Source: Nocardioides sp. cx-173 (GTDB taxonomy: Bacteria; Actinomycetota; Actinomycetes; Propionibacteriales; Nocardioidaceae). Taken from it: a stretch of DNA of 64,000 nucleotides. Numbering within the stretch: the first letter of the stretch is position 1; every line of letters starts with the position of its first letter. Location: NCBI RefSeq assembly GCF_021117365.1, contig NZ_CP088262.1:2189001-2253000 (forward strand). The letters are read 5' to 3'. The notes under the pieces are model-generated. The model worked only from the letters and a program-made list of their open reading frames with translations. It made no database searches and was not told where the DNA came from. This document shows, one piece after another, positions 1 to 8,416 of this stretch. Made by a program: the position numbers and the translations under genes.

Positions 1-2
1 CG

Positions 3-1637
3 GTCTCGGTGCCGCCGGCCGGCGACTGCACCGCGGCGTTCCCGCTCGACGAGGTCGCGGCCGGCCAGGTCGTCCGAGGGCTGACCGTCGAGTCCGGCGT
101 CACCCCCCAACCGTTCGACGGCGAGGTGCTGGGCGTCCTCGACGACGGCATCGGCGCCGGAGTCGACATGATCATGATGAGCCTCGACTCGCCGGCCATC
201 CAGCGCGCCGGCGGCATCTGGCAGGGCATGTCCGGCTCACCGGTCTACGACGCCGCCGACGGCCGCCTCATCGGCGCCGTCGCCTACGGCCTCTCCTACG
301 GCCCGTCGCCGATCGCCGGGATCACCCCCTTCGAGGACATGGACGACTACCTCGCCTCGGCCGCCCAGGGCCCGGGCCGGGTGCGGATCGGCCCGGCGAT
401 GGCGAAGCGGATCGCTCAGCACAGCGACGTCACCGCCCGACAGGCCGCGCAGGGCGCGCGCCACCTGCCGATGCCGCTCGGTGTCTCCGGCATCAGCGCG
501 CACCGGCTCGCCGCGGCGAAGCAGCTGCCCTACGTCACCAAGGACGCCTACGTCGCCGGGCGCGCGAGCTCGTCGGCCGTACCCGCCGACATCGTGGCCG
601 GTGGCAACATCGCGGCCTCGGTCGCCTACGGCGACGTCACCCTCGCCGGTGTCGGCACCGCGACCCAGGTCTGCGACGGCCGCGTGGTCGGCTTCGGGCA
701 CCCGATGTACTTCAGTGGCCCGGCCTCGATGAGCATGCACCCGGCCGAGGCGATCTACGTGCAGCCCGACTCCCTCGGCGCACCGTTCAAGGTCGCCAAC
801 CTGTCTGCGCCGGCGGGCACGATCACCGACGACCGGCTGACCGGCATCACCGGCACCTACGAGGTCCTCCCCAAGGCGACCACGGTCACCTCGGACCTCA
901 CCATGGGCGCTCGCCACCGCGTGGGGTCGACCCAGGTGACCGAGCCGCGCGCGGCGGCGGAGGCGACCTTCTACCAGCTGATCGGCAACCACGACCGGGT
1001 CGTCGACGGCGCCATCGCAGGCACCGAGACCCAGTCGTGGAGGATCACCGGCCGCGACGCCTCCGGGAAGCCGTTCGGCATCACCGTCGGCGAGCGCTTC
1101 ACCTCGCGCGAGGACATCACCTACGAGGCCAGCGTCGCGCTGGCCGACCTCGTCTACGCGTTCACCACGCTGCCCGGGGTGACCGTGGACGCGGTCACCT
1201 CCACTGGCGCGGTCACGACCAGCACGGCGACGTACCGGCTCCGGGGCGTGCAGCAGCTGCGCCAGGGCCAATGGGTGCCCCTGGGCCGCAAGGAGCCGGC
1301 GCTCGCCAAGGCCGGCCGCAAGCTGTACCTGCGGGCGGTGCTGTCCGGTCCCGCCGGCCAGAAGCTGGTGCGCAGCACCTTCATCGTGCCCAAGCGCGCC
1401 TCCGGGATGCGCGGGATGGCGATGTTCGAGGGTGGAGGCTCTATCTACTCCGAGGGCGTCTCCGCCGAGTCGCTGCCGGGGCTGCTGAAGCAGCTCAAGG
1501 GCGCCGTGCGCAACGACGAGCTGACGGCCGCCTTGGGCCTGTCCGGCCGCGGCCCCGGTATCGAGCGCTCGCAGGTGCTCGGCCCGGTCGGCCTGGTGGT
1601 CGAGGGGTTCCGGCAGGTGCGCGTGATCGTGCGCTGA
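3..1637 (+). CDS. SpoIVB peptidase S55 domain protein (5' partial)
   Basis: The reading frame is open to the left edge, so the true start and any signal peptide lie outside; a GTG at 9 is the first in-window candidate. About 70 residues in is an S55-type serine motif, GMSGSPVYD, followed by GRLIGAVAYG and PIAGITP. Further on is GFGHPMYF, which could supply the histidine. These match the non-sporulation S55 relatives, whose serine precedes the GHP motif, rather than classical SpoIVB where histidine comes first. Likely an exported serine protease or inactive relative; the substrate is unknown. The last ~300 residues look like beta-rich repeats with no family I can name. A three-unit intergenic repeat follows the stop. 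Confidence 0.8.
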   Translation, partial: VSVPPAGDCTAAFPLDEVAAGQVVRGLTVESGVTPQPFDGEVLGVLDDGIGAGVDMIMMSLDSPAIQRAGGIWQGMSGSPVYDAADGRLIGAVAYGLSYGPSPIAGITPFEDMDDYLASAAQGPGRVRIGPAMAKRIAQHSDVTARQAAQGARHLPMPLGVSGISAHRLAAAKQLPYVTKDAYVAGRASSSAVPADIVAGGNIAASVAYGDVTLAGVGTATQVCDGRVVGFGHPMYFSGPASMSMHPAEAIYVQPDSLGAPFKVANLSAPAGTITDDRLTGITGTYEVLPKATTVTSDLTMGARHRVGSTQVTEPRAAAEATFYQLIGNHDRVVDGAIAGTETQSWRITGRDASGKPFGITVGERFTSREDITYEASVALADLVYAFTTLPGVTVDAVTSTGAVTTSTATYRLRGVQQLRQGQWVPLGRKEPALAKAGRKLYLRAVLSGPAGQKLVRSTFIVPKRASGMRGMAMFEGGGSIYSEGVSAESLPGLLKQLKGAVRNDELTAALGLSGRGPGIERSQVLGPVGLVVEGFRQVRVIVR

Positions 1638-1694
1638 TACGGCGCGCCTGACCCGCCGCGCCCGGGCCCGCCGTTTCGGTGGGTCCGGGCGCGC

Positions 1695-1796
1695 GAGGTT
1701 TGGTCACCCACCGCATGCGCGGGGGAGTGGAGCCTGCGGTTTGGTCACAAACCTGCGGTACTGGCCGGTAGAACCTGCGGTTTGTGACCAAACCGC
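1695..1796. repeat. Intergenic double-hairpin repeat, three-unit variant
   Basis: Three 20-bp units start at 1695, 1736 and 1777, exactly 41 bp apart. The first is degenerate, the second is near consensus in the GGTCA orientation, and the third is a perfect GTGACC-orientation unit, GCGGTTTGTGACCAAACCGC. Units two and three form the standard 61-bp inverted pair. The element lies between two convergent genes. Confidence 0.85.
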
Positions 1797-1815
1797 GCGG
1801 GCTCGGGCCGCGGGG

Positions 1816-2814
1816 CTACAGCCGCACGAGCATCTTGCCGACGTTGTCACCGGAGTACAGGCCGCGGAACGCATCGACCATCGAGTCCAACCCGTCGACG
1901 AACGTCTCGCGGTAGACCAGGTCGCCGGCGGCCAGCCAGGCGCCGGCGTCACGGTAGAAGTCCGAGGCGGCCTCCTGGTGGTTGGAGACGGTGAAGCCGC
2001 GCAGGGTGAGCCGCTTGGTGACGATCATCATCAGGTTGCGAGGTCCCGGCTCGGGCGCCTCGGCGTTGTAGCCGGCGATCGCCCCGCACGCCGCGATCCG
2101 GCCGAAGTCGGCCATGTGGAAGATCGCTCCCTCGAGGTGCTCGCCGCCGACGTTGTCGAAGTAGACGTCGATCGGCGCGTGCGGCGCCAGCTGCTCGGCC
2201 ACGGGTCCGTCGTGGTAGTCGAAGGCCGCGTCGAAGCCCAGCTCGTCGACCAGCCACGCCACCTTCTCTCGCGACCCGGCCGAGCCGACCACCTTCCCCG
2301 CGCCCAGCAGGCGCGCGATCTGCCCGGCCACCGAGCCGACCGCCCCGGCCGCACCCGAGACGTACACGGTGTCGCCCTCGCGCATCTCGGCGATGCGGGT
2401 GAGTCCCACGTACGCCGTGAGGCCGGGCATGCCGAGGACGCCGAGGTACGCCGAGGCCGGTGCGCGCCCGGTGTCGAGCGGCCGGGCGTGGGCGGCGGGC
2501 AGGACGGCGTGCTCGCGCCACCCCGCCATGTGCAGCACGGTGTCGCCGGGGCGGAGCCGGTCCGACCTCGACTCCTCGACCACGCCGACGGCGCCGCCGT
2601 CGAGCGGGGCGTCCAGCGCGAAGGGTGGGACGTAGGACTTCACGTCGTTCATGCGCCCGCGCATGTAGGGGTCGACGGAGAGGAACGTGTTGCGCACCAG
2701 CACCTCGTTCTCGCCGAGGTCCGGCAGGCTCACTTCGACGGTTCGGAAGTGCTCGGGACCCGGCAGCCCGGAGGGACGGGCGGACAGGTGGATCTCGCGG
2801 GTGTGCGTGGGCAT
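1816..2814 (-). CDS. NADP-dependent MDR oxidoreductase (CurA/PTGR type)
   Basis: A 332-residue zinc-independent medium-chain dehydrogenase/reductase. SVDPYMRGRM near residue 47, GMPGLTAYVGL near 128 and the nucleotide loop SGAAGAVGS near 151 are the signature of the CurA, prostaglandin and leukotriene reductase branch, which uses NADPH to reduce the double bond of alpha,beta-unsaturated carbonyls. No structural zinc cysteines are seen, as expected for this branch. Length is normal. Likely a cytosolic detoxification or general ene-reductase; the substrate cannot be told from sequence. It converges on the S55 gene across the repeat and stands alone. Confidence 0.85.
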   Translation of the reverse strand: MPTHTREIHLSARPSGLPGPEHFRTVEVSLPDLGENEVLVRNTFLSVDPYMRGRMNDVKSYVPPFALDAPLDGGAVGVVEESRSDRLRPGDTVLHMAGWREHAVLPAAHARPLDTGRAPASAYLGVLGMPGLTAYVGLTRIAEMREGDTVYVSGAAGAVGSVAGQIARLLGAGKVVGSAGSREKVAWLVDELGFDAAFDYHDGPVAEQLAPHAPIDVYFDNVGGEHLEGAIFHMADFGRIAACGAIAGYNAEAPEPGPRNLMMIVTKRLTLRGFTVSNHQEAASDFYRDAGAWLAAGDLVYRETFVDGLDSMVDAFRGLYSGDNVGKMLVRL

Positions 2815-2946
2815 GAGAGCGATCCTGCCAGGGTGGCGCAGCCCTGCGACCGGTGGCCGGGATCACGTCGCCGTGGAAGCCGCCACGGACCCGGCGGCCC
2901 TCTAGGATGTAAGGGGCGAGGGAGCCATCTAGCCATTACCGAACAT

Positions 2947-2970
2947 GACCCGGAGTTCCGGGTCGAGAGG
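2947..2970 (+). promoter_or_regulatory. Hairpin directly before a Shine-Dalgarno
   Basis: A perfect 7-bp stem (GACCCGG, loop AGTT, CCGGGTC) at 2947-2964 abuts the SD-like GAGAGG at 2965-2970. The ATG at 2981 follows after ten bases. In RNA the hairpin would end one base short of the SD, so it could modulate translation of the small downstream gene. Confidence 0.45.
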
Positions 2971-2980
2971 ATGAATCACC

Positions 2981-3130
2981 ATGATCATGCAGCTGCACCT
3001 GGCCCGAGGAGTCGTCAACGGACGGGTCCACTCCGACCAGGACCCCGTACAGCTGCGTGACGTGGAGCTCGCCTCCCGCGAGGCGCGGCGGGTGCGCCGC
3101 GCCGCCGCCCGCCGTACCCGCCAGCGCTGA
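2981..3130 (+). CDS. Small basic protein, 49 aa
   Basis: An ATG ten bases after GAGAGG opens a 49-codon frame. The N-terminal half is mixed (MIMQLHLARGVVNGRVHS) and the C-terminal half strongly basic, ending in arginine-rich ARRTRQR. No domain is recognised. Support comes from the good SD, the position in otherwise empty space between a divergent reductase gene and osmC, and a hairpin placed immediately before the SD. A basic tail could bind RNA or DNA, but that is a guess. It may be a chance frame in high-GC DNA. Confidence 0.42.
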   Translation: MIMQLHLARGVVNGRVHSDQDPVQLRDVELASREARRVRRAAARRTRQR

Positions 3131-3196
3131 CCTGCCGCCGCCTGCTGACGGGCCGCTGCGGCTCTGCCGGCAAGCGGTTCTGGCAGGGTGGGCGTC

Positions 3197-3658
3197 ATGA
3201 CGACGCAGCCCGCCCCGGAGACCGGCCCCGACACCTGGCGCGGGATCGACCTGACCCGCATCGGCGAGGGCCGCTACAAGGCCACCAACGCCCGCGGCGG
3301 ACTGGTGCCGATCGGCAGCGGCGGCGACGATCCCGACTTCACCCCGGTCGAGCTGCTCCTGGCCGCCCTGGCCGGGTGCGCGGCCGTCACCGTCGACGAG
3401 CTCACCAGCCGCCGCGCCGAGCCGCTGTCCTTCGACATGACCGCCGAGGGTCACAAGGTCCGCGACGACGGAGGCCAGCACCTCGTGGGTCTGACCGTCA
3501 CCTTCGACGTCACCTTCCCCGAGGGTGAGGCCGGCGACGCCGCACGAGAGTTCCTGCCGCTCGCCGTCCGCAAGACGCACGAGCGCATCTGCACCGTCTC
3601 ACGCACCGTGGAGCTGGGTACGCCGGTGACGTACACCGTCGCCGAGCCTCACGGCTGA
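3197..3658 (+). CDS. OsmC/Ohr family peroxidase-like protein
   Basis: About 153 residues with the OsmC fold signature: TPVELLLAALAGCAAVTVDEL holds the first redox cysteine and ERICTVSRTVE the second. OsmC and Ohr proteins reduce organic hydroperoxides in the cytosol with thiol partners. The loop spacing is closer to general OsmC members than to Ohr. I prefer the ATG at 3197; a GTG three codons upstream is possible. Its stop overlaps the next start by one base (TGATG), so the two are probably translated together. Confidence 0.85.
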   Translation: MTTQPAPETGPDTWRGIDLTRIGEGRYKATNARGGLVPIGSGGDDPDFTPVELLLAALAGCAAVTVDELTSRRAEPLSFDMTAEGHKVRDDGGQHLVGLTVTFDVTFPEGEAGDAAREFLPLAVRKTHERICTVSRTVELGTPVTYTVAEPHG

Positions 3659-4545
3659 TGGCGGCTCCCCGGGTCGCCCCCTGGACCGAGGTGCCGCGCC
3701 AGGAGGGCCGGCGCTTCGTCGTCACCGGGGCCAACAGCGGCATCGGCTTCGAGACCGCCAAGGCCCTGGCCGCCCGGGGCGCCTGCGTCGTCCTCGCCGT
3801 GCGCAACCGGGCGAAGGGGAAGGAGGCCGCCGCGCGCATGACGGGCGACGTGGAGGTCCGCGAGCTCGACGTCTCCGACCTGGGCTCGGTACGCGCGTTC
3901 GCCGCCGACCTCGGCGAGGTGGACGTGCTGGTCAACAACGCCGGCGTCCTCGGCGTCCCCTTCGGGCTGAGCCCCGACGGCGTGGAGCTGCACCTCGCGA
4001 CCAACCACCTCGGCCACTTCGCGCTGGCCAACCTGCTGCTTCCCCGGCTGAGCGACCGGGTCGTGGTGGTGGGCTCCCTGTCCCACCGCTCCGGGGTCCT
4101 GGACCTCGACGACCTGGACTGGCAGCGGCGCGGCTACTCGCCGTACGCCGCGTACGCGCAGTCCAAGCTCGCCACCCTGCTGTTCCTCGCCGAGCTCCAG
4201 CGCCGGCTGACCGCTGCCGGCTCGACGCTGCGGGCGACCGGCGCGCACCCCGGGTCGAGCGCCACCGCGATCACGGCCGGCACCGGCAACCGGCTCACGA
4301 CCTGGGTCGGCTCCTGGGGACACGGCCTGGTCGGCATGCCGCCCTGGAAGGGAGCGCTGCCGATCCTCTACGCCGCCACCTTGGACGTCCCCGGCAACAC
4401 CTACGTCGGCCCGCACCGGCTCGGGGAGATGAGCGGCTGGCCGGTCGGCGTCGGGCGCAGCCGCAGCGCCACCGACCCCGACCTCGCCAAGGCCCTCTGG
4501 GAGGTCTCCGAGTCGCTCAGCGGGGTCACCTTCCCGCTGGCCTGA
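3658..4545 (+). CDS. Short-chain dehydrogenase, retinol-dehydrogenase-like
   Basis: A 295-residue classical SDR. TGANSGIG near residue 24 is the dinucleotide loop, NNAG follows the fourth strand, and YAQSK supplies the catalytic Tyr and Lys. Conserved NHLGHF and HPG segments place it in the retinol dehydrogenase/WW-oxidoreductase-like group that usually uses NADP(H). The substrate is unknown. It overlaps the stop of osmC by one base, and five bases after its own stop begins a 61-bp intergenic repeat. Confidence 0.85.
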   Translation: MAAPRVAPWTEVPRQEGRRFVVTGANSGIGFETAKALAARGACVVLAVRNRAKGKEAAARMTGDVEVRELDVSDLGSVRAFAADLGEVDVLVNNAGVLGVPFGLSPDGVELHLATNHLGHFALANLLLPRLSDRVVVVGSLSHRSGVLDLDDLDWQRRGYSPYAAYAQSKLATLLFLAELQRRLTAAGSTLRATGAHPGSSATAITAGTGNRLTTWVGSWGHGLVGMPPWKGALPILYAATLDVPGNTYVGPHRLGEMSGWPVGVGRSRSATDPDLAKALWEVSESLSGVTFPLA

Positions 4546-4549
4546 GCCC

Positions 4550-4610
4550 GTGGTTTGGTCACAAACCGCACGTCCGGGCGGGCAGCACCCGCGGTTTGTG
4601 ACCAAACCGC
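4550..4610. repeat. Intergenic double-hairpin repeat (61 bp)
   Basis: Units at 4550-4569 and 4591-4610 are inverse complements except for T instead of C at position 2 of the left unit. Start spacing is 41 bp. It lies between convergent SDR and cyclophilin genes. Confidence 0.9.
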
Positions 4611-4662
4611 GCCGTTGACGCCGGGCCGCGCAGGTCGACAACCCCGCACGATCAGGCGCGCA

Positions 4663-5349
4663 TCACTCGACGGTGATGTCCTCGATGACGACGGGGACGA
4701 CGGGCTGGCCCTCGGGGGCGCCGCCGGCGACACCCTTCTCGGCGATGTCGGTGAGGATCTTGAGGTCGTCCTCGTCCACCTGGCCGAAGACCGTGTAGTC
4801 GCTGGGGATGGCCCAGCGGCCGTGGACGAAGAAGAACTGCGACCCGTTGGTGTCGGGGCCGGCGTTGGCCATCGCCATAGTTCCGGGCGGGTACTCCTCG
4901 TCGCCGCTCAGCTCGTCCGCGTAGCTGTATCCCGGCCCGCCGCTGCCGGTGCCGGTCGGGTCGCCGCACTGCAGCACCTCGACGGCCACGGCGTCCCCGA
5001 CGGTCAGCCGGTGACAGGACGTCCCGTCGTAGTAGCCCTGCGCCGCCAGCGAGGTGAACGAGTTGACCGTGCACGGCGCCCGCTTCGCGTCGAGGGTCAC
5101 GTGCAGGTCCCCGGCGGAGGTGACGATCGTCGTCTTGACCTCCCCGTCGTACGCCGCGCGGTCGGCCGGCAGGTCGACGGAGGACGACGCGCCGGGGGCA
5201 GGCTCGTAGGTGCACGGCGCGCCGTCGGGATTGGTCGGCTGCGTCGAGGAGGAGTCGGAGGTGTTCTCGTTCCCCGTGTCGTCACCGCACCCGGCGAGGC
5301 CGGCCATCAGGACTGCGGCCGCGAGGGCGGCGAGGGGTCGCGTGAGCAT
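4663..5349 (-). CDS. Cyclophilin-type peptidyl-prolyl isomerase lipoprotein
   Basis: A 228-residue exported proline isomerase. The N-terminus is a lipoprotein signal with lipobox LAGC, then a Ser/Thr/Asn-rich linker. The cyclophilin core carries the diagnostic GDPTGTGSGGPGY and GTMAMANAGPDTNGSQFFF segments. Such proteins catalyse cis-trans prolyl isomerisation and help fold exported proteins at the outer face of the membrane. The usual arginine of the FxxFHRxIxxF active-site motif appears in a divergent form (CHRLTV). ATG at 5349 is preferred over GTG at 5355. Confidence 0.88.
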   Translation of the reverse strand: MLTRPLAALAAAVLMAGLAGCGDDTGNENTSDSSSTQPTNPDGAPCTYEPAPGASSSVDLPADRAAYDGEVKTTIVTSAGDLHVTLDAKRAPCTVNSFTSLAAQGYYDGTSCHRLTVGDAVAVEVLQCGDPTGTGSGGPGYSYADELSGDEEYPPGTMAMANAGPDTNGSQFFFVHGRWAIPSDYTVFGQVDEDDLKILTDIAEKGVAGGAPEGQPVVPVVIEDITVE

Positions 5350-5423
5350 GGGCACGATCGTAGGGGAGCGGCCCGGCGCCGCGATCGCCCCCGTTCGTTG
5401 GCATCGCGGCCTAGGTTGTGGGC

Positions 5424-6293
5424 ATGCAGCTGGGAGTGCACTACGCCAACTTCAGCCACCAAGACTGGCAGCACCGGCTCGAGGACCGGCTCACCGAGAC
5501 CGCCCGCGTGGCCGACCAGGGCGGGGTCTCGCTGTTCACCGTGATGGACCACTGGTTCCAGATGGAGCAGCTGGGCGGCCCGATCGAGCCGATGCTCGAG
5601 GGCTACACCACGCTCGGCTACCTCGCCGCCGTGACCGAGCGGATCCGGCTGAGCCTGCTGGTCACCGGGGTCACCTACCGCCACCCGGGCCTGCTGGCCA
5701 AGACCGTCACCACGCTCGACCGCCTCTCGCGCGGCCGGGCCGTGCTCGGCATCGGCGCCGCCTGGTACCAGCGCGAGCACGACGGACTCGGCGTGCCGTT
5801 CCCCAGCACGGGGGAGCGGTTCGAGCGCCTCGAGGAGACCCTGCAGGTCTGCCGCCAGATGTGGAGCGACGACGACGGGGCCTACGACGGCACCCACTAC
5901 CGCCTCGCGGAGACCGTGTGCGTCCCGCCGCCGGTGCGCCCCTCGGGTGTGCCGGTGCTGATCGGAGGCTCGGGGGAGCGCAAGACCCTCCGCCTGGTCG
6001 CCAGGTACGCCGACGCGTGCAACCTGTTCGGGGAGCCGCCGGAGGTCGTGAGCCACAAGCTGGACGTCCTGCGCCGCCACTGCGACGACGCCGGTCGCGA
6101 CTACGACGCGATCGAGAAGACGATGATCGCCACCGCCGACCCGGTCGGCGAGACCGACGACTTCCTCGCCTCCATGCAGCAGTACGCCGCCCTCGGGATC
6201 AGCCTGGTCACCACGGTCCCGGCCGCGGACGACCCGGTCGCGTGGACCAGCGAGGTGTGCGAGCGGGTGCTGCCCCGGCTGGCCGAGCTCTGA
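5424..6293 (+). CDS. LLM-class F420-dependent oxidoreductase
   Basis: A 289-residue luciferase-like TIM-barrel oxidoreductase. Features include the N-terminal MQLGVHYANF, the VMDHWFQ segment, the LLVTGVTYRHPGLLAKTVTTLD core strand, GIGAAWYQREHDGLGV, and GGSGERKTL near residue 185. This pattern fits actinobacterial F420-dependent members rather than FMN luciferases. ATG at 5424 is chosen over GTG at 5418; little leader space precedes it, so the mRNA may be leaderless. The sortase gene starts four bases after its stop. The substrate is unknown. Confidence 0.85.
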   Translation: MQLGVHYANFSHQDWQHRLEDRLTETARVADQGGVSLFTVMDHWFQMEQLGGPIEPMLEGYTTLGYLAAVTERIRLSLLVTGVTYRHPGLLAKTVTTLDRLSRGRAVLGIGAAWYQREHDGLGVPFPSTGERFERLEETLQVCRQMWSDDDGAYDGTHYRLAETVCVPPPVRPSGVPVLIGGSGERKTLRLVARYADACNLFGEPPEVVSHKLDVLRRHCDDAGRDYDAIEKTMIATADPVGETDDFLASMQQYAALGISLVTTVPAADDPVAWTSEVCERVLPRLAEL

Positions 6294-6296
6294 GCC

Positions 6297-7022
6297 GTGC
6301 CGTCGCACCGGCTGAGCCTCGGTGGCGGGCTGCTGCTCGCCGCCCTGGTGGTGAGCGGGTGTGGCGGCTCCAGTGACGCCGAGGGTCCTCAGCCGCGCCG
6401 CACCGGCAGCCCCGAGGGCTCGCCCGCCCCTCCCACGAGCAGCCCCACGCCCACCGCCACCAGGTCCGCGGACGAGCCCGAGCCGCCGTACCAGGTCAGC
6501 GACGGGCGCCCCCGGCGGGCGACGGTGACCATCCCCGCACTGGGGCTGCGCGAGCTCCGCGTGGTGCCGTACCGCGGTGTCACCGACGACGCGCCCGGCA
6601 CCGAGATCCAGAACCGCGGGCACGCCGCCAGCCCGTTCGGGCCGCGCGGGGGAGTGGGGCCGGGCGGCGTCGGCAACTACCAGGTCACCGCGCACCGCAC
6701 CTCGTCCAGCCGGGCGTTCGAGCGGCTGCCCGAGGTCCGCCGCGGCGACCGGGTGGTCGTCCGCGCCGGAGGCGTCGACTACGTCTACCGGATCACCGGC
6801 ACCCGGGAGACGTCGTTCCGCTCGCCGCGGTCTCTGCGCGAGCAGCGGGCCGCCGTGCCGGGCCGCCCGGGCGTCACCGCGACCCGAGCGATGATCACGC
6901 TGTCGACCTGCGCGACCCAGGAGGACCACGCCGTGGGGAACTACTGGGCCGACGAGTTCGACAACCCCGAGCACCGCATCGACAAGATCGGCGTGCTGGT
7001 GGAGAGTCGCCGCCGGGGCTGA
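6297..7022 (+). CDS. Sortase with lipoprotein signal (class E/F-like)
   Basis: A 241-residue protein with a sortase catalytic triad: His133 in VTAHRTS, Cys205 in TLSTCATQ and Arg227 in PEHRIDKIG. TLSTC followed by aromatic-rich sequence resembles actinobacterial class E or F sortases. The N-terminus is a lipobox-type signal, LVVSGC, with Cys22 as lipid site, then a Pro/Ser/Thr linker of about 50 residues. Sortases usually use a transmembrane anchor, so a lipid anchor would be unusual. No sorting-signal substrate is visible nearby. The GTG start lies four bases after the oxidoreductase stop, suggesting co-transcription. Confidence 0.82.
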   Translation: MPSHRLSLGGGLLLAALVVSGCGGSSDAEGPQPRRTGSPEGSPAPPTSSPTPTATRSADEPEPPYQVSDGRPRRATVTIPALGLRELRVVPYRGVTDDAPGTEIQNRGHAASPFGPRGGVGPGGVGNYQVTAHRTSSSRAFERLPEVRRGDRVVVRAGGVDYVYRITGTRETSFRSPRSLREQRAAVPGRPGVTATRAMITLSTCATQEDHAVGNYWADEFDNPEHRIDKIGVLVESRRRG

Positions 7023-7045
7023 GCGGAGGGCGTTAGCGTGCGCGC

Positions 7046-8407
7046 ATGGCCCCGCGTCCCGGCGACGTCGTCTCGCTGCGCGAGGCGACCCGTGCCTGGT
7101 TCCTGATCTCGCTGCAGACCTTCGGCGGTCCGGCCGGGCAGATCGCGGTCATGCAGCGCACGCTCGTCGACGAGCGCCGGTGGATCGGCCAGCAGCGGTT
7201 CCTGTTCGCGCTGTCCTACTGCACGCTCCTGCCCGGCCCCGAGGCCCAGCAGCTCGCGACGTACGTCGGCTGGCTGCTCAACGGCGTACGCGGTGCCCTG
7301 GTCGCGGGGGTGCTGTTCGTGCTGCCCGGCGTGGTCTCGCTGCTGGCGCTGTCGGCGATCTACGTCGCCTATGGCGACACCTCGGCCGTCGAGGCGGTCT
7401 TCCTCGGGCTCGCGCCCGCGGTCGTGGCGATCGTCGTGCAGGCGGTGGTCCGCCTCGGGTCGAGGGCGCTGACCCATCCGGCGCTGTGGGCACTGGCCGG
7501 GGTCGCGTTCGTGGCACTCACGGTCTTCGGCGTGCCGTTCCCGGTCGTGGTGCTCGCCGGCGCAGTGGCCGGCTGGCTGCTCGGCCGTGCCGTACCCGGG
7601 CTCGCCACCAGGCCCGCCGCGTCCGCCGCCGACGACGCACCACCGCCGCTCGTCAGCGACGATGCCTTGCACGCCGAGCGGCCGTCCGGCCGCCGCTCGG
7701 CGCTGGTCCTGGCTGTCGGCCTCCCGCTGTGGATGCTGCCGGTCCTGGTGGCAGGCCTGCTCGCCGGGCGGGACAGCGTCTACGTCGACCAGGGTCTGTT
7801 CTTCTCCGGAGCCGCCGTCGTCACCTTCGGCGGCGCCTACGCGGTGCTCGCCTACGTCGCCCAGCAGGCCGCCAGCGTCTACGGATGGCTGGCGCCGGGG
7901 GAGATGGTGCGAGGGCTGGCGCTCGCGGAGACGACCCCGGGGCCGCTGATCATGGTGGTCCAGTTCGTCGCCTTCGTCGGCGCCTACCGGGACCCCGGCG
8001 GTCTCGACCCATGGCTGGCGGCCGTCCTCGCCGCGCTGCTGACCACCTGGGTCACCTTCGTGCCCTGCTTCCTGTTCATCCTGCTCGGCGCCCCGTACGT
8101 CGAGCGGCTGCGCGGCAACCGTGCCCTGTCGAGCGCGCTGACCGGCATCACCTCCGCCGTCGTCGGCGTCATCGCCAGCCTCGCGGTCTACTTCGCCGTC
8201 CACACCCTCTTCTCCGACACGCGCCGGGAGAGCGCCGGACCGCTGTCGCTCGAGCTGCCCGTCCTCGGCTCGCTGCAGTGGTCGGCCGTGGCCATCACGG
8301 CCCTCGGCTGCCTGCTCGTCTTCTGGCGGCGCTGGGGGGTGCTGCGCACGATGGCGGCATGCACGGTGGCCGGGCTCGCGTGGAGCCTGGCCACCGGGCG
8401 GCTGTGA
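7046..8407 (+). CDS. chrA: Chromate transporter, two-domain ChrA
   Basis: A 453-residue membrane protein of the CHR superfamily. Two homologous halves are visible: the first has FGGPAGQIAVMQRTLVDERRW and LLPGPEAQQLATYVGW, the second FGGAYAVLAYVAQQA and TTPGPLIMVVQFVAFVGAY. These are the paired CHR domains of long-chain ChrA, which exports chromate by proton motive force. About ten hydrophobic segments surround a central hydrophilic loop (residues ~190-225). No ChrB regulator is adjacent, so the true substrate could be another oxyanion. Confidence 0.88.
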   Translation: MAPRPGDVVSLREATRAWFLISLQTFGGPAGQIAVMQRTLVDERRWIGQQRFLFALSYCTLLPGPEAQQLATYVGWLLNGVRGALVAGVLFVLPGVVSLLALSAIYVAYGDTSAVEAVFLGLAPAVVAIVVQAVVRLGSRALTHPALWALAGVAFVALTVFGVPFPVVVLAGAVAGWLLGRAVPGLATRPAASAADDAPPPLVSDDALHAERPSGRRSALVLAVGLPLWMLPVLVAGLLAGRDSVYVDQGLFFSGAAVVTFGGAYAVLAYVAQQAASVYGWLAPGEMVRGLALAETTPGPLIMVVQFVAFVGAYRDPGGLDPWLAAVLAALLTTWVTFVPCFLFILLGAPYVERLRGNRALSSALTGITSAVVGVIASLAVYFAVHTLFSDTRRESAGPLSLELPVLGSLQWSAVAITALGCLLVFWRRWGVLRTMAACTVAGLAWSLATGRL

Positions 8408-8416
8408 GGAGCGCCG

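Noticed and set aside
1736..1755. CRP-type binding site (TGTGA/TCACA)
   Set aside because: The unit has GTCA between 8-bp arms; the CRP half-site spacing is not met, and placement after genes is wrong for an activator.
1736..1796. Conserved peptides such as VTNR and VCDQT shared by many frames
   Set aside because: They are translations of the intergenic repeat in chance frames that run past real stop codons, not protein domains.
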